Below are positions 35,816 to 48,100 of a DNA stretch of 64,000 bases, piece by piece; position 1 is the stretch's first letter, and each line of letters begins with the position of its first letter. Under the pieces are notes generated by a model. That model saw only the letters and a list, made by a program, of their open reading frames with translations, was not told the DNA's origin and did not search any database. This DNA is from Mrakia gelida. Its lineage: Eukaryota > Basidiomycota > Tremellomycetes > Cystofilobasidiales > Mrakiaceae. The position numbers were made by a program, and so were the translations under genes. The stretch covers positions 310,001 to 374,000 of the forward strand of contig BRON01000006.1 in NCBI GenBank assembly GCA_024345305.1, given 5' to 3'.

Positions 35816-37924
35816 CTAGATATCCCAGGGAGATATCGCTTGAGCAGTGAAGGCAACCGCTCCCCGATCCTCCATGTGCCAGCAGTCCTCGAGACGCACA
35901 CCGACCTCGCCTTCGATGTAGACTCCAGGCTCGTTCGAGAAGCTCGTTCCCTGTGAAACGAAGGAGAGGACGAGGATCAGCGTCTCGTTTCTCGTCGCCG
36001 TCGTCGCACTCCCTCGACGCGACTCACCGTCAAAATCTCGAACTCCTTGTTTCCAGCGTTCAGGTAAGGCTCCTCGTGGACCTGGAGAACATCGAAAAGA
36101 GAGTCAGCGCTCGGGCGAGACGACGCCAAAGATGAGCGAACCTGGACTCACCTCGAGTCCGATTCCGTGGCCGAGACGATGCGTGAACTTCTTCTCGAGG
36201 CCTTCTCGAGCGATTACCTGACGAGCAGCATCGTCAACTTGAGACGCCCGTACTCCAGGTTTGACGACGGCGTAAGCTGCGGCCTGAGCCTCGTGGACGA
36301 GATTCCAGATGGCACTGAGTAGCGAAGACGACGAGAGGTTCAGTTCGAAGGACGAGAAGAAGGGAGGTGAAGGAGGAGATGACTCACAGATGCTCTTCAG
36401 AGATCTTGCTCTCGGGAAGAGCGAAGGTCTGACGGAGGAAACGAATGGACGAGGAGAAGCGTCAGCTCGGAAAGACTTGAGGCGAGGCGAGTTGACGCGT
36501 TCGGCGGGCTCACTCTGGTGATGTCGGCGACGTATCCGTGAAACTTTCCTCCAGCGTCGATGAGAACGAAGTCTTCTTTCTTGAGCTTGTACGAGGAAGG
36601 AGCTCCGTGAGGGAGGGCGGCGTTCGCTAAAGATCGAGCGGGGAGGGAACAATCAGCGAAGAGTCGTGACGGGCAAGAGAAGGAGACACTTGCAACGACT
36701 GACCACCAAAGAGAACCAGTCCACCCGTTCCAGGCATTCCTACGACCTCGAAATTCTTCTCGAGGAGATCGTTGACCTGGAGGAGGGAAAGGAAGTCGAC
36801 CAAGACGCGTCGGTTTGGGCGAGAGCGAGTCGAGGAAGGAGTGTGAGCTCACCTCAAGCTCAGTCTGCCCGATCTTGACTTGATCTCGAGTGGCCCGAAT
36901 CGCATGGAGAGTAAGCTGGTGTGAGAAGAGAAGAGGGAAAAGCGGAAAGCGTCAGTTCACCTCGAGCTCCATCGAACCACGTCGTCCTCTCATATCACTC
37001 ACCTCGTTCGCACACTTGAGAAGCGCCAGTTCCTCCTTCGACTTCCTCTCCCTCAAGCTCCTCACCTCCTTCGTAGAGACCCCAATCTCCCCATGCCCAA
37101 TGACCCTCTTCAACTGATCCATCACTCCCACCCTCATCGCCTCATCAACCACGATCCTTCCACTGACATCCCCGACCTGAGCATAGGCGTCCTCGCTCTC
37201 CTCCCATGGCAACCACTTGATGTTCTTCCCAGCGATGCTGAGCTGCTCCTTTGCTCGAGTCTCTTCGAAGGCTGGTACGATCACCGAGAGTTGAGCTGAG
37301 ATCGCTCCATCCGGTTCGGTGAAGGGAACGACGATGAAGAGGAACGGGCGCTCGGAGAGGTGCCATTGAGTGCTGGTGACGTTGAAGAAGTAAAGGGAGG
37401 TGGGGGAAGGTTCCGAAATGTAGGCTGAGATGTTCTGCTCGATGAGCGTGGTTGCGAGAAGGTGTTGTCGAGCGAGGTAGGAGGAGAGGGGGAGGGGAGA
37501 GAGGGTCGAAAGGCAGGTTGGGATGGGAGCGGCCTCCTTCTTGAGGTGGTGGCAGGAGGGGATCGAGAGGGAAGACGGGCTGATAAGGAGAGTGAGAGTG
37601 AAGAGGGTAACGATGGGGAGGAGGATCTGAAGGAGGGAGGGAGGGTAGAAGAGGATGCAAGAGGTAGGGGGAGGGAAGGAAGGAGAAGAGATGGTCAGCT
37701 TGAGCTTCCTTTCCTCCTTCCTTCAACCCCTCTTCGGCAGACCCGTCACTCGGGAAGCTAGGCCCTTGATCTCCTTGAGCATCAGAGGACAGAGAGAAAG
37801 GGCTTACCCAGTTCAGAAGGCAAGATCTCCTGGACCTGATCTCCAAAGAGAAGGGTCCAGAAGTGAGCTCAGAATCTGCTGTCTCCTGGTCGTTCGAGAG
37901 ACGGAGGTATTCCTGTTTCGCCAT
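35816..37924 (-). CDS. Membrane-anchored M24-family Xaa-Pro peptidase
   Basis: Exon 1 encodes a cytosolic tail (MAKQEYLRLSNDQETADSEL). After a long intron the next exon starts with a membrane segment ILLPIVTLFTLTLLI, giving a type II topology. The N-terminal M24 domain contains LIEQNISAYISEPSPTSLYF and ENIKW-like KNIKWLPWEE. The catalytic pita-bread domain follows: KEVRSLRERKSKEELALLKC, FVLIDAGGKFHGYVADITR (the two metal-binding Asp), GHGIGLEVHEEPYLNAG (His), FSNEPGVYIEGEVGVRLEDC (two Glu). All five ligands are present, so a two-metal Xaa-Pro dipeptidase or aminopeptidase is expected. With a luminal or extracellular catalytic domain, a vacuolar or secretory location is likely (inferred). TAG at 35816-35818 after SPWDI. 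Confidence 0.82.
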
Positions 37925-38222
37925 TCCGAGTTCCTTGAGTGAGCCGATTCGACACTGAGGAGGAAGTCAAGGGACTTTGAGAGAAGTGGGCTGAAGAAAG
38001 TCGTGGTATGAAGAAAGAAGAGAGAGGCGAGTCGAAGTCCTCGCATGCTCGTTTTCGGTGAAAGCCGTCGCTGCTTTGAGCTCGAAAATCTGGTTCCGAC
38101 TGGACTCTTCGAGCTTGGAGCTCAAGGTCAAGGCAGGCTCCTACCCTAACTGCATGAAGACTCTTTTCTGAGAGTTCGAACGACCTCTGCTCTCCCTTTT
38201 TCGGGGACTTCGAATCGGGGGT

Positions 38223-40865
38223 TCAGCCCTCCGCCTTCTTTTCGTCAGGCCTCCAAACTGCCTCTGATCCTAGATTATATCTATCAATTACCGCTCTCGC
38301 CTTCGACGCGAGCGAACAGAGCCCAGCCTTCGCAGCAGCAGATCCTTGGAGCTTCTTCGAGCAGGCAGGAAGGTCGGAGAGGGGTACGACCGCCTGGGAG
38401 TGAGACCAAAAAGAGAAGAAGAGGGTCAGAAAACGAGACGAGTCCGCGTTCGAACGCCGTCGCGAGGTCGAGAAACAGAACTACGAAGGGAGCGTACCTC
38501 GTTGAGAACGATCCTGACGAAGGTCCCAGAGAGAGAGTTTGCCCGTTTCGTGGCGTTGACCTTAAGAAGCGGAGAAAAGATGAGACGAGGTAAGAGAGAA
38601 CATCAGGTTCGACTTCGAGACGCGTCGAAAGTTGTTGGCTCGCTCTCGTCGACGTACCTTTCCGCACTGGATCCTCTCAGCGAATATCCTGGCACTCATA
38701 GGGACGATAGCACTAGTCTGCCAAAGTCGACTGTCGGATCCTCGTTTCGTAGCCGTCAAGCCAGGCGTGTCCCTGAGCAAACCCAAGACGGAGATGGTCG
38801 AGCTGATTTGGGTGTCGTGAGAGCTGCAGAAAGCGAAGGGGGAGGCGGAGGCGGGGGGTAAAGATCAGTAAGACGATAGCTCAGATGAAAGAGTCTGGGT
38901 GATGGTGCTCAGAGGAAGAAAGGAGAAGACGTACAAGTCGAGGTAAACCTTTCGATCAAGAGGGAACGTCGCAGGATCCGAGTCAAGAGTCGTGTTGGTG
39001 GTAGTGTGGTCGTTGACGGGAGTGTTCGTGAGTCGAGCGAGGATCTCGTTGACGAGCCCGACGGACCAAGCTCGTCCGAGGGGTCCTCCGTAACCTGAAG
39101 AAGGGGGAGGTCGCGTCGCGTCGATAATCAGACTCAGCTCGCTCGACGAGCGTGCCACGTCTGCCAGTCTTCCGGACCGAAAGAGCTCAAGCGGGGGGAG
39201 GGTTGTACTTACCAGCAGTAGCGTAGGATTAGAGATCTTGACCGTAGGAGTCTGATTTCCACTCGTCGTCGGTGAAGACTCCGCAAAAAGGCGAAACGGT
39301 TCCGCTCGAGAACGTGTGGAACGCGCACATGTTTTGCATCTCCTGAACGTCGGAGAGAGCCTATAAGATGCGCCAAGATAGACCTCGGTCAGGTTGAAGA
39401 AAGGCTTGCGAGGAGAAGGCACAAGGAAGGACGAACTAGAGTGATGTTTCCCTCAAACTTGATCTTCTTGTTCAATCGCTTGACGACGGCAGGAAGGTAG
39501 ATGTTGTTCCAGGTAGTGAACGCGAGGTCGGAGGAGGTGTCGTTGACTGAGTTGGTGCAGGTACCGACGGCGAGGGTGGTGTTGAACGTTTTCTGTCGAA
39601 CGTCAAAAACGAAACGAAGGACGGCGGTCAGCTTGATGCTCGAAAGCATGGGAAAGGAGGGGAGAAACGAGGACATACGAGTGAGTCAGGAACAACGAGA
39701 GAAGTAGATCGAGACTCCCAATCTTCTCCGAGAAGCTGGAAGAGAGGAAGAGTAGACAGGAGAAGTCAGCGTGAGGAGGGAAGACGCGACGCGACTCTCC
39801 GCGGACAATCGACTCACTCCTCGAGTGAAGAACCTTGCAGTCTGGTTCCTGCAAATTTGTGAATTGTGAGAAGTCGGAGTAAGTTTGCTGGGATCTAGCA
39901 GCCGAGAACGGAAGGACGCGTCGCACTCACATTCGTTGTTGATCCTTGCTCCTCATTGGAAGTTTGGGGAGTCCAGTAAAGTTGGCGTACCAGTTCTTCC
40001 TTCCATCGCCAACGAGGTTAGCGTACCGTCTTCCGAACTTGACTCCAGCGTCAAACGCTTCCTGGGATCCCCAGGGGAGGAGGAACTCAGCGGTGAGAGG
40101 GACGAAGTCTTCGGCGAAGGTTTGGAGGAAGTCGAGGTCCGAGGAAGTAGTATAAAAAGTCGAAGCGTTGGAGAACTGAAAAATCATGGGGATGAGATGC
40201 TGGGTCAGTGTGAGAACCATAGGAGAGGAGGACAGACGACGGAGAAGAAGGTGGGAGGAGGAAAAGAGGACGCGTCGACGAACCAGGCCAACGATGTGGT
40301 CGAGACCTTTGTTCACTCCGCTGGAGGGACCTCGGTAGCCGTGTCGCATGACCTGAGTTAGAAGGTTCACAGCCGTCGGGAAGAGAGTCAGCAGAGAAGA
40401 CGGAACCGTTCGTCGAGACGAGACGAAATGAAAACGTACGAGCGAGACTTGATCGACCTCGCACTCCTCAGGAAGCTCAGAGGAGATCTGGTATCGACCT
40501 TCGACAGTAAACGTACACAGATCGAGTCAGAGAGATTGTCTTGAGAGGATCGATACAGGTCTAAGAAGGTTCGAAGAGGAGAAGTCCTTCGACTGACCTT
40601 CTTGAGAAAACCAGGGTGTCCAAGCTCCAAGCTGGCCGAATATCTGCATAGGGGGAGCAGTAGAGCGAGTAACGGAGGCGGAGTCAGCAAGAAGGCAACG
40701 AGCGAGAACGGAGAAGGAAGGAAAGCATGGGAGGAAGAAAGAGAGGGAGAGCGAGCTCACCTTTGGGTCGAGCTTCGAAGCTGGCGAGTCAGTCAACAAG
40801 ATCTGAGGGCCTTTCGCGAGTGCGGTGGTGGACAGAGCAAGGAGGAGAAGAGAGGAAGCCATCAT
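38223..40865 (-). CDS. Secreted histidine acid phosphatase / phytase-type phosphatase
   Basis: Signal peptide [19 protein letters not shown] (a second Met sits at 40862). The histidine acid phosphatase core is split over many exons: [31 protein letters not shown] (catalytic RHG.R.P), [83 protein letters not shown] and [17 protein letters not shown] (the HD proton donor). Several N-glycosylation sites (NAS, NQT, NFT) suit an extracellular enzyme. Such proteins release phosphate from phytate and other monoesters. The model ends near [19 protein letters not shown] at a TGA at 38223. A CACGTT site on the coding strand at 41025-41030 could be a Pho4-type element, but the motif is short. Confidence 0.85.
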
Positions 40866-41752
40866 CTCGAGGAAGAGGGAAGGAAGACGGGAAAGAGGGT
40901 GGGAGTTCGAAGGGCAAAGGCTGAAAGGTTCAACGCGACTCGTATGGGTCTAGCAGCTCAGTCTGGCAGGTCGGACTTCATCTACCTGGTCGGAGTACTT
41001 CGAACAGATCCTGGGCGATTCAAGAACGTGGCAGGAAGAGAAAACGTTCCCTCTGCAGAGGGAAGAGAAAGCGAGCGGGGGAGGAGCGAGGGGGAGGGCA
41101 TCAGTTGAGGATCGCGGAGGCTGAAGAAGACGTTTGAAACGCCGAGGTTCGATGAGCGACAGGTTTTGTGGATGGTGGTGGAAGATTGATGCAGCGGAAG
41201 AGAGAGAGAGAGAAGAGTAGAAGGAAAGAGTGGACGTTCGAGGGAAGGAAGGGTCGGCGAGCTCGAGCTTGATTTGAGGAATGCCGCGTCGTCGAGGTCG
41301 TCGGTGCCTTGAAACGAGACGAGACGATCCCCAACCCTGGAAAAGAAATCAAGACAGTTCAGGGAGGTCGAGAACTAAAGGAAGAGCTGAACGAGAACAT
41401 CACCAACGAGCTCTTGGGAGTTGAGTGCAAGCAAAAGAATGTGAAGGGCAGGACGGCGTCGAACGATCGGAGCTCATTCACCTCCCGGCTTCCCCTCTGG
41501 CCCATCTTGATCTCAAACCACCACCATCAACCTTTCAGCGAGAAGGGAGAAGACTCGTCTGGACTCGTCTCTCTCCTCCTACGTATCTCCCTCGACTGCA
41601 ACCTCATCCTTGTTTGCTATCACGCCCTTCGTGCGTGCCCTTCTTTCTCTCTCCTCCCCTCTTCCCCTCATCTCCTCCCCAAGATGATCAGCTCGTCATC
41701 TTTTTCTGACTCCTTCCTCGCCTCCTTCCCTTCAAACACCCACAACACACAG
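40866..41752. other. Divergent promoter region
   Basis: 887 bp between the phosphatase start (minus) and the mucin-like start (plus). An open plus frame runs into the mucin-like Met from 41309, but it lacks coding features before the signal peptide. CACGTT (minus) at 41025-41030. Confidence 0.4.
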
Positions 41753-44313
41753 ATGCTCCCTCTCCTACTCCTCCTCCTTCTTGCTGTTCAGATAAGACTC
41801 TCGTCGGCGAGGCCCATCTACGAGGACGAGCTCAACGCTGAAGCTCTCATCGTCGGGGGAGGAGGAGGAGGAGCTGAGCTCGCGAGGAGCAAGTGGGATT
41901 GGACGACAAACGCTGCCTCAAGAGTAGACGATGACGAGGATGCAGACGAGGAGAGGGTGGGAATTTGGAGGAGACAAGACAACAGCACAGAGCCAGGTGA
42001 GTCGAGTCTTCGAGTGGACGGGAGAGCAGGACGTCGAAGTCGAGAAGGGGAACGTAAGGGAAGCGAGGCTCGCCCTCCTTCTCAAGCCCCTTCCTGAATC
42101 GTCAACGATATCAGAATCTCGACATCTATAGGTCAGGGGGGTCATCTGTAGGAAGACAACTCCAGAAACCCTTGGGAGGAAGAGAATCTGCGACTCCTCG
42201 ATCGAACGAGGAGCCCAAGCCCTTCGTCCGGCAGCTCCTTCATTCCCCACGAAACCCAACGCTGACTTCAACGATTTGCTCTTCCTCGCACTCAAACCAG
42301 TCTCGTCGGCGCCGTCACTGTCACGAACCCAAGCTGGGTGAGTTCACCCGACCCTTCCTTCCTTCCTCGAGCGGACAGCTGACGCACGTCTCTCCCCTCT
42401 TCTTCGTCGACAACGCGGCCTTTCAGATCCGCGACCGCCTCTCAACCTGCTCTCACCACCACCACGGCAGCAGTACCTTCTTCACCTCCCACCACTACTT
42501 CCGCTTCACCTCCTAGTACTACCACCCAGGTCGAGGATTCTTCAACAACCTCTGCTGTTCAAGAAACTTCTCAAGAGCAGCCATCGACGACGACTCGAGT
42601 CCAAACTTCCGAAGCGTGAGTTCCCACCTTCCAAACCATCTCTCTCCCACCCCAATTATTAACTAGATATCTCGTCTCGCTCACGAAGCGCGTCTTTTGG
42701 TGGTGGTCGTCGCAGCGTCACGTCTAACGTCTCTCCTCCCACCTCTGCTCTTCCTTCCTCCGACTCCGCTGCTCCTCCTTCCTCCTCCTCACCTGCCATC
42801 GAAACGTCCGAATCCCCATCTGCTTCGGCCCCTACTTCCGTCACGACCATCGTTTCCAGGTGAGTTCTCCACAAGATCCGTAGAGAAGAGCCAGGCTCAC
42901 TGGGAGTTCTCGTCCTTTCGCTGTTCAACAGTTCGTCTGACGAACCTTCGTCTCTTCTTCCTTCCTCTACGATCACCATCTCGGCCAACCCTACTCCTAT
43001 CTCTACTCCGCCTCCTACCTCGAACTCTCCGTCCCAATTCACTTCGGTTCGAACCCTCGCCTCACCTCCGGTTTCAACAATCGTCACGTCCGTTCTCGTC
43101 TCACCTTCCTCCGCTGTCTCCAACGTGGCCTCTCCCACTTCCACCTCAACCATCACCGTCGTCATCCTCTCGGACTCTTCTACCTCCACTCTGTCGTTCC
43201 AACCCACCACATCGTTCGTCCTATCCCTCTTCACTTCATCTTCGAGCGAGTTCCGAACTGACTCGAACGCGTCTTTCTTTTCTTTCAGCAGCCCTTCCTC
43301 CGATTCCCCTCCCAGCACCACTGCTGCTCCATCAGCCACATCCGAGGCTCCCTCTGAGGCTCCTGCGGCCTCTTCTAAGGTGGTGACGGTCAGCGTGCCT
43401 CCGACTCAGGTCTCGCAGACGACGACGGCAGCAGGAGGAGGAGGAACCACGACGGCCGCGCAAGAAATCACGACCACGCTTCCAGCGGGAGCTACAGGAG
43501 TTCAGGTCATCACGGTGATTGAGTACTACACCTATGGAGGGTGAGTCTCTTCTACTCAACGGACGGATCTTTGACGCTCGAGAGACTGACTCGGTTTCGC
43601 TTTTATTTCGACGCGATCCTGACCCTCAGCCAAACGCTGACGACTGGAGTCCCTGTCGCTGTGCCCATCGGAGGAGCAACCACTGCGACAAAGGCGGAAG
43701 CCGATGCTCGTAAGCAGTCTCTGCTTTTGAGCTTCGTTCATCGTCGATCGAGTTCAAAACTGACCTTGCCTCTCTTACCCCGTTTCGACGCGTCTTCCAG
43801 CCTGTGAATTCACCTCTCTCTCTTCGACCACCTCTTCTCTCGTCGCTGACTCTTTTTCTTCTTCGCAGACATCGTCACCATCTTCGTCGACCCTTCGGAT
43901 CCAGTAGGATCAACAGGCGTCGCGACTGAGATCGTCGTGCGTCTTTCTTTCCCCTCATCTTCTCGTCTCGGCTCCGCGCTGACTTCTTTCCCCTTCTCAT
44001 CTTCAGACCTACACCGCGAGCTACACCACCACCGACTCCGCCGGTCAACCCGAGGTCGTCCTTCAGGTACGTTCTTCTCGTCCTCGTCTCAACCACGAAT
44101 TCAACAACACGCCGCTGACTCCTCGCTCTCGTCTTCTACCTTCCGCAGACTCTCACCTCCCCCATCGTCGTCACCCGAACTCTCCGTCCAACAGCCGGAG
44201 CTCTCCAAAGCTCAGCCTCCCACCCCGTCGCTCTCTCCTCCTCCACCCTCTTCAAAATCCTCACCGGTCTCGTCGTCGGCGGTCTCGGAATCGGAGGACT
44301 CGCTATCTTCTGA
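41753..44313 (+). CDS. Mucin-like Ser/Thr-rich secreted or membrane-tethered protein
   Basis: Start at 41753 gives a signal peptide (MLPLLLLLLLAVQIRLSSAR). Exon 1 (41753-41996) ends at NSTEP. A 304-nt intron joins to 42301-42337 and then 42427-42615. Most of the protein is Ser/Thr/Pro/Ala repeats, a heavy O-mannosylation substrate. The C-terminal part is ordered: GVQVITVIEYYTYGG, TLTTGVPVAVPIGGATT, YIVTIFVDPSDPVGSTG, TYTASYTTTDSAGQPEVV and SPIVVTRTLRPTAG. It ends with the hydrophobic tail FKILTGLVVGGLGIGGLAIF and a stop, compatible with GPI attachment or a tail anchor. A 3-nt exon (43801-43803) seems to lie between two normal introns. No catalytic domain seen. Probably a cell-wall or adhesion protein. 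The internal exon set is partly provisional. Confidence 0.6.
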
Positions 44314-45101
44314 TCCTCCATCTTTCCTCTCTCGAGACTCTCCCTCATCCAAAACCGAACCTATCCTCATCTTTATCTCTATCTCACGACACCCACATCT
44401 CATCCCTACCTTAACGTCTCCTCCATCCTCCGAACTCGCCCTCGAACTCGGACTTTATCTCGTCACGTCCTTCCATCTCTCTCGCTCTTTCGTTTCGTCC
44501 TTCGCATCTTAGACTGCTTTCCATCTCGCTACTTCTCTCTCTTCGCTCTTCTCTCCAAGTACTCTACCTCCACCCTCCACTCTCAGCTCCACCTAACGAA
44601 CCTCCAACCAGAACCTAACTTTTTTGTTCACGTCCAGTCTCCCTTTCGCTCGCTTGCTACCCTCCCTTGCTTTCTTCTCTTCTCTTCTCTTCACGACACC
44701 TTCTTCGTTCACTTTGTTTCGTTACTCTGCTTGCCCTCTGCTCTCGATCCATCCCTGTCGTTTCTTCTCGCGCTCGCACTCGCACTCGCACTCGTCAACG
44801 CGATGAGCTTGGGAGTTCGTTCGAAAGCAGCAACACGAGAGATATATAGCACCTTCGCGAGCGACCGACCGAACGAGAGGAGAACTGCTGGTCCAAGAAA
44901 GAAAGAGCAGCAAGCACAGACAATGCACGAGAGGAAAGCGAACGAACGAAAGAGAAAAGGCTGATGAGGGTCCTGACAAGAAAAAGGATGATGATGAAAC
45001 GAACGAACGAAGCGAGGGAGGGAGGAAGAAAGAGCGAAAAGAAAGGTCCGAGCCCAAGTCCAAATGCAAGAGTAATGTAAGGTAGGGTAAGTAACTAGGT
45101 T
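44314..45101. other. Convergent intergenic region
   Basis: 788 bp between convergent stops. It contains short tandem motifs: cgcactcgcactcgcactcg near 44770 and GAACGAACGAA-type repeats near 44950-45010. No gene seen. Confidence 0.45.
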
Positions 45102-48100
45102 TCATGCGAAGGCGTGTTCTCTCGGACCAACCTGATCAAAAACCAAAACCAAAACCAAAAACGCGAGTCAGTTTCTCGACGCGCGACCCATCGAAAGGGC
45201 GGGAGGGATGGGTGGGGGGGGGAAAGTGGTACTACGTACTTCAACCACACACTGCCCCTCGTAGATTTGGATCCCAAGATCTCCCAAGGTCTTCTTGTCC
45301 CTCGAGCGCCTGAGATGCGGGAGAGGAGGTCGTCTTTGCCCTGCGACGACGACGCGAAGCGAACCAAACGAGGATGGGGAGGGGAGGGAGGGGTTAGTTT
45401 TTTTGCGTCGAGCGAGCGAACGAGCGAGTGTAGGTCGGAGAGAGAGAGAGGAGTAAAGGATAAAGGCGTAAGACGTACCTCCTTAGTCCCATCACTCTCC
45501 AAGATAACCGTCGTCCCAGCCCAAGGTCCCTTCTCCATCTCCCCTCCTCCCGCTCCACCACCTCCTCCCCACCCCTCCGCAGCCGCTCCCCCGCCAATCG
45601 TAAACGCAGCCTCATGGATCCACACATCCACACTGAGAATCTCTCCTCTCGAGCTAGGCAGCTCAGTCCTCTGGTTTGCCAGTCTCAGGGACTGGAAGAT
45701 CTGCTGACCGAACGGGAGGAGATCGAGGAAGATGATGTATGGTAAAGGAAGGACGGCGTGGTAGTAGGTTGGGGAGTGGAGGAAGGAGTCCATTGTTGGG
45801 GGGAGGTGAGAGGGGATGAAGGGTTGAGGGGAGCGGGAGGTTGGAGAGGTGGGAGAGAGGGAGTAGGAGGTTGAGAGCGGGTGGAGGAAGGGGGGGATGA
45901 AGACCATTGCTCCGCTGTGACCGAGGAAAAGACGAAGGCGGAGAGATGGATGGGGAGGGTCAGAGTCAAACTTCTGTTCTCGAAACAAGCGAGCGCAAGA
46001 ATGCAAACGAGACGAGGAGATGCGCGACGCGAAACTCACCTCGTCCACCCCCCACTCACCCCCTCCTCCCTCCTCCTCCAACTAACACACAAATTCTCCA
46101 CCAAATCCCCAAACCTCATCTTGCTCAACAGCCCACTCGCATCCAGTTCCCGATGGCACATCTTCAGCGCCGCTCCACTAGGCCAAGCCACATTCGCAGG
46201 CAAAGGAACCACGATCCTCAGCACGGGTGCACGATTGAACCTGAACGGTGAAGTCGAGGAGAGGAACAAAGGTTCGACGGGTCCGTTGCCTTGGTACTGG
46301 TAGCGTTGGTGGAGTTGGGAGTGGGAGTGGAATTGGGATTGGGATCCTCGGGGAGGGAAGGAAGGGTTGGAGGATTCTGAGGAGTCGGGGGAGGAGGATC
46401 GATGGGGGTAGAAACCTGGTCGGGAGGGACCTGCTCCGTTGCCTCCGTTTCCATTTCCGTTGTGAGGGACGATGTTGCCGTTCTGGTGGGTCGAAGCGAG
46501 CGTTCCTCCCGAAGGCGACTGACTAGATCCTGATCGATGCGAAAGGTTGAGCATCGAGCTTTCCCTCGAGCCGTGTTTCTTGAACGCTGGGTTGGAGAGG
46601 TTGGGCATGGGAGGAGCGTCGGGATCGTAGTAGATCGGGGAAGTGGGACCTCCACCAGAGAGGGAGAGGTTCGTTTGAGATCCGTTCCCGTTGCCGTTCC
46701 CATTCGCGTCTCCTCTCCATCCGTTGGGAGCAGGTCCTGTCGCAGAGCGTTGACGAGGAACGAAGGAGGCCGAGTTGGAGTAGATGGAGGAACCTCCTCC
46801 TCCTGTTTGGGAGTGAGCGTACGAGTCGAGGGAAAGACGCGAGTCGTTCGTTGGTCGACGGTGGTTGTTTCGAGGAGGAGGGTGGTTCTGAGAGAACTCG
46901 TAACGACGAGGTTCGGGCGCTCGAGGGGTAGGAGGGGTGACTCTTGTGCTGGAGGAGGGTGATTCGGCTGTGGAATGGATGGAAGCCGACGAGGAGACGA
47001 TCCTGGGGTTGTTGAACGACGAAGGAGGGGGTCCTGATCCGTGCATCGACGCTGCAGCTCCTCCTTTCGCTCGACTCGCTCCCCACGTCACACCACTCAT
47101 CACACTCGAGATCGAGCTCCTCCTCCTCAGCTTCCTCGGGCCCGTCGTGCTTCCTTCTCTCGAGAGGATCGATGGACTCCTACTAGCCGAGTTGGGAGAA
47201 GCGAGGTCGATGGCGGACGCGAGAGGAGCAGGGAAGACGAGTTCCCGCCCGTTTGGAAGAGCTCGAGTTCGTGCTGAGGGAGGAAGGGAAGGGTGAAGGC
47301 CTTGGAGAGGGAGGGGGAGGCAGTCTTCTTCCTCGAAAGGGATGAGATGAGGTCCTGGTGGTGGGAGGAGGGAGTGAGAGGTTCGAAGGAGGAGAGTGAC
47401 GACCGAGGACGCGAGGACGAGGTGAGGTGGAAGGATCGCGTTCGGTGGGAGGGAGAGAGTCGATACTGCCGCGAACATGCCAGATCTCAGTCAGTCGGGG
47501 TTCTCATCGTCGTTAAAGGATCAAAAGAGATTCTTGAGGGACTCACAGAAATCCAAAATCGTCCCCGTCGTCACGTTCGCCCACCCTTCCCTCGCTCCAG
47601 CTCGATCCAACCCTCCCCTCATGTACCCAGCCCACCCAAGCCCCCAAACCCTAAACTCCTCTCTCACATACCTCCCTCCATCCATCGCTCTCCTCTCCTT
47701 CTTACTCCCAGCCTCCCACAAGCTCAACACGCTCTGAATCGGCAGCTCCTGGAGGATCCCTCTCAGCACCCTCGGCGTCGAGAGCAGCGTCGAGATCGTA
47801 GGGATGTCGTTCGAGGTGAACGCGTCCTCTCCGAAATGGGACATGAGAGGAGGATCGCCGAAGGTAGTAGAGGAGGAAGCGGTGATTTTGGGAAGGATGT
47901 TGAACGAGGCTGAGGAGGTGTAGTCCTGTTTGAAGGGAGCTTGGACGGAGGAGGAGGAAGAGATGGGTGCTCCTGCTGAGCCGAAGGGAGGGGAGAAGTT
48001 GTTGTTGGGTGTGGGTGTGAGAGGGGAGTAGATGTCGTTTTGAGGTTGCTGTGGTGGAGGAGAGGTGTATCGAGGAGGAGGAGGAGGGAGAGGGTGGTCG

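Noticed and set aside
41309..41752. In-frame extension upstream of the mucin-like signal peptide
   Set aside because: It would bury the signal peptide inside the protein; the Met at 41753 directly precedes a classic hydrophobic core.
43046..43056. GGTTCGAACCC, resembling a tRNA T-loop
   Set aside because: No acceptor stem, D-arm or anticodon arm can be paired around it, and it lies in a Ser/Thr-rich coding exon. A similar word near 53081 also lacks tRNA context.
42659..43339. A 226-residue open frame on the minus strand opposite the mucin-like gene
   Set aside because: It is acidic and repetitive because it mirrors Ser/Thr/Pro codons of the spliced plus-strand gene; it crosses that gene's introns and has no domain.
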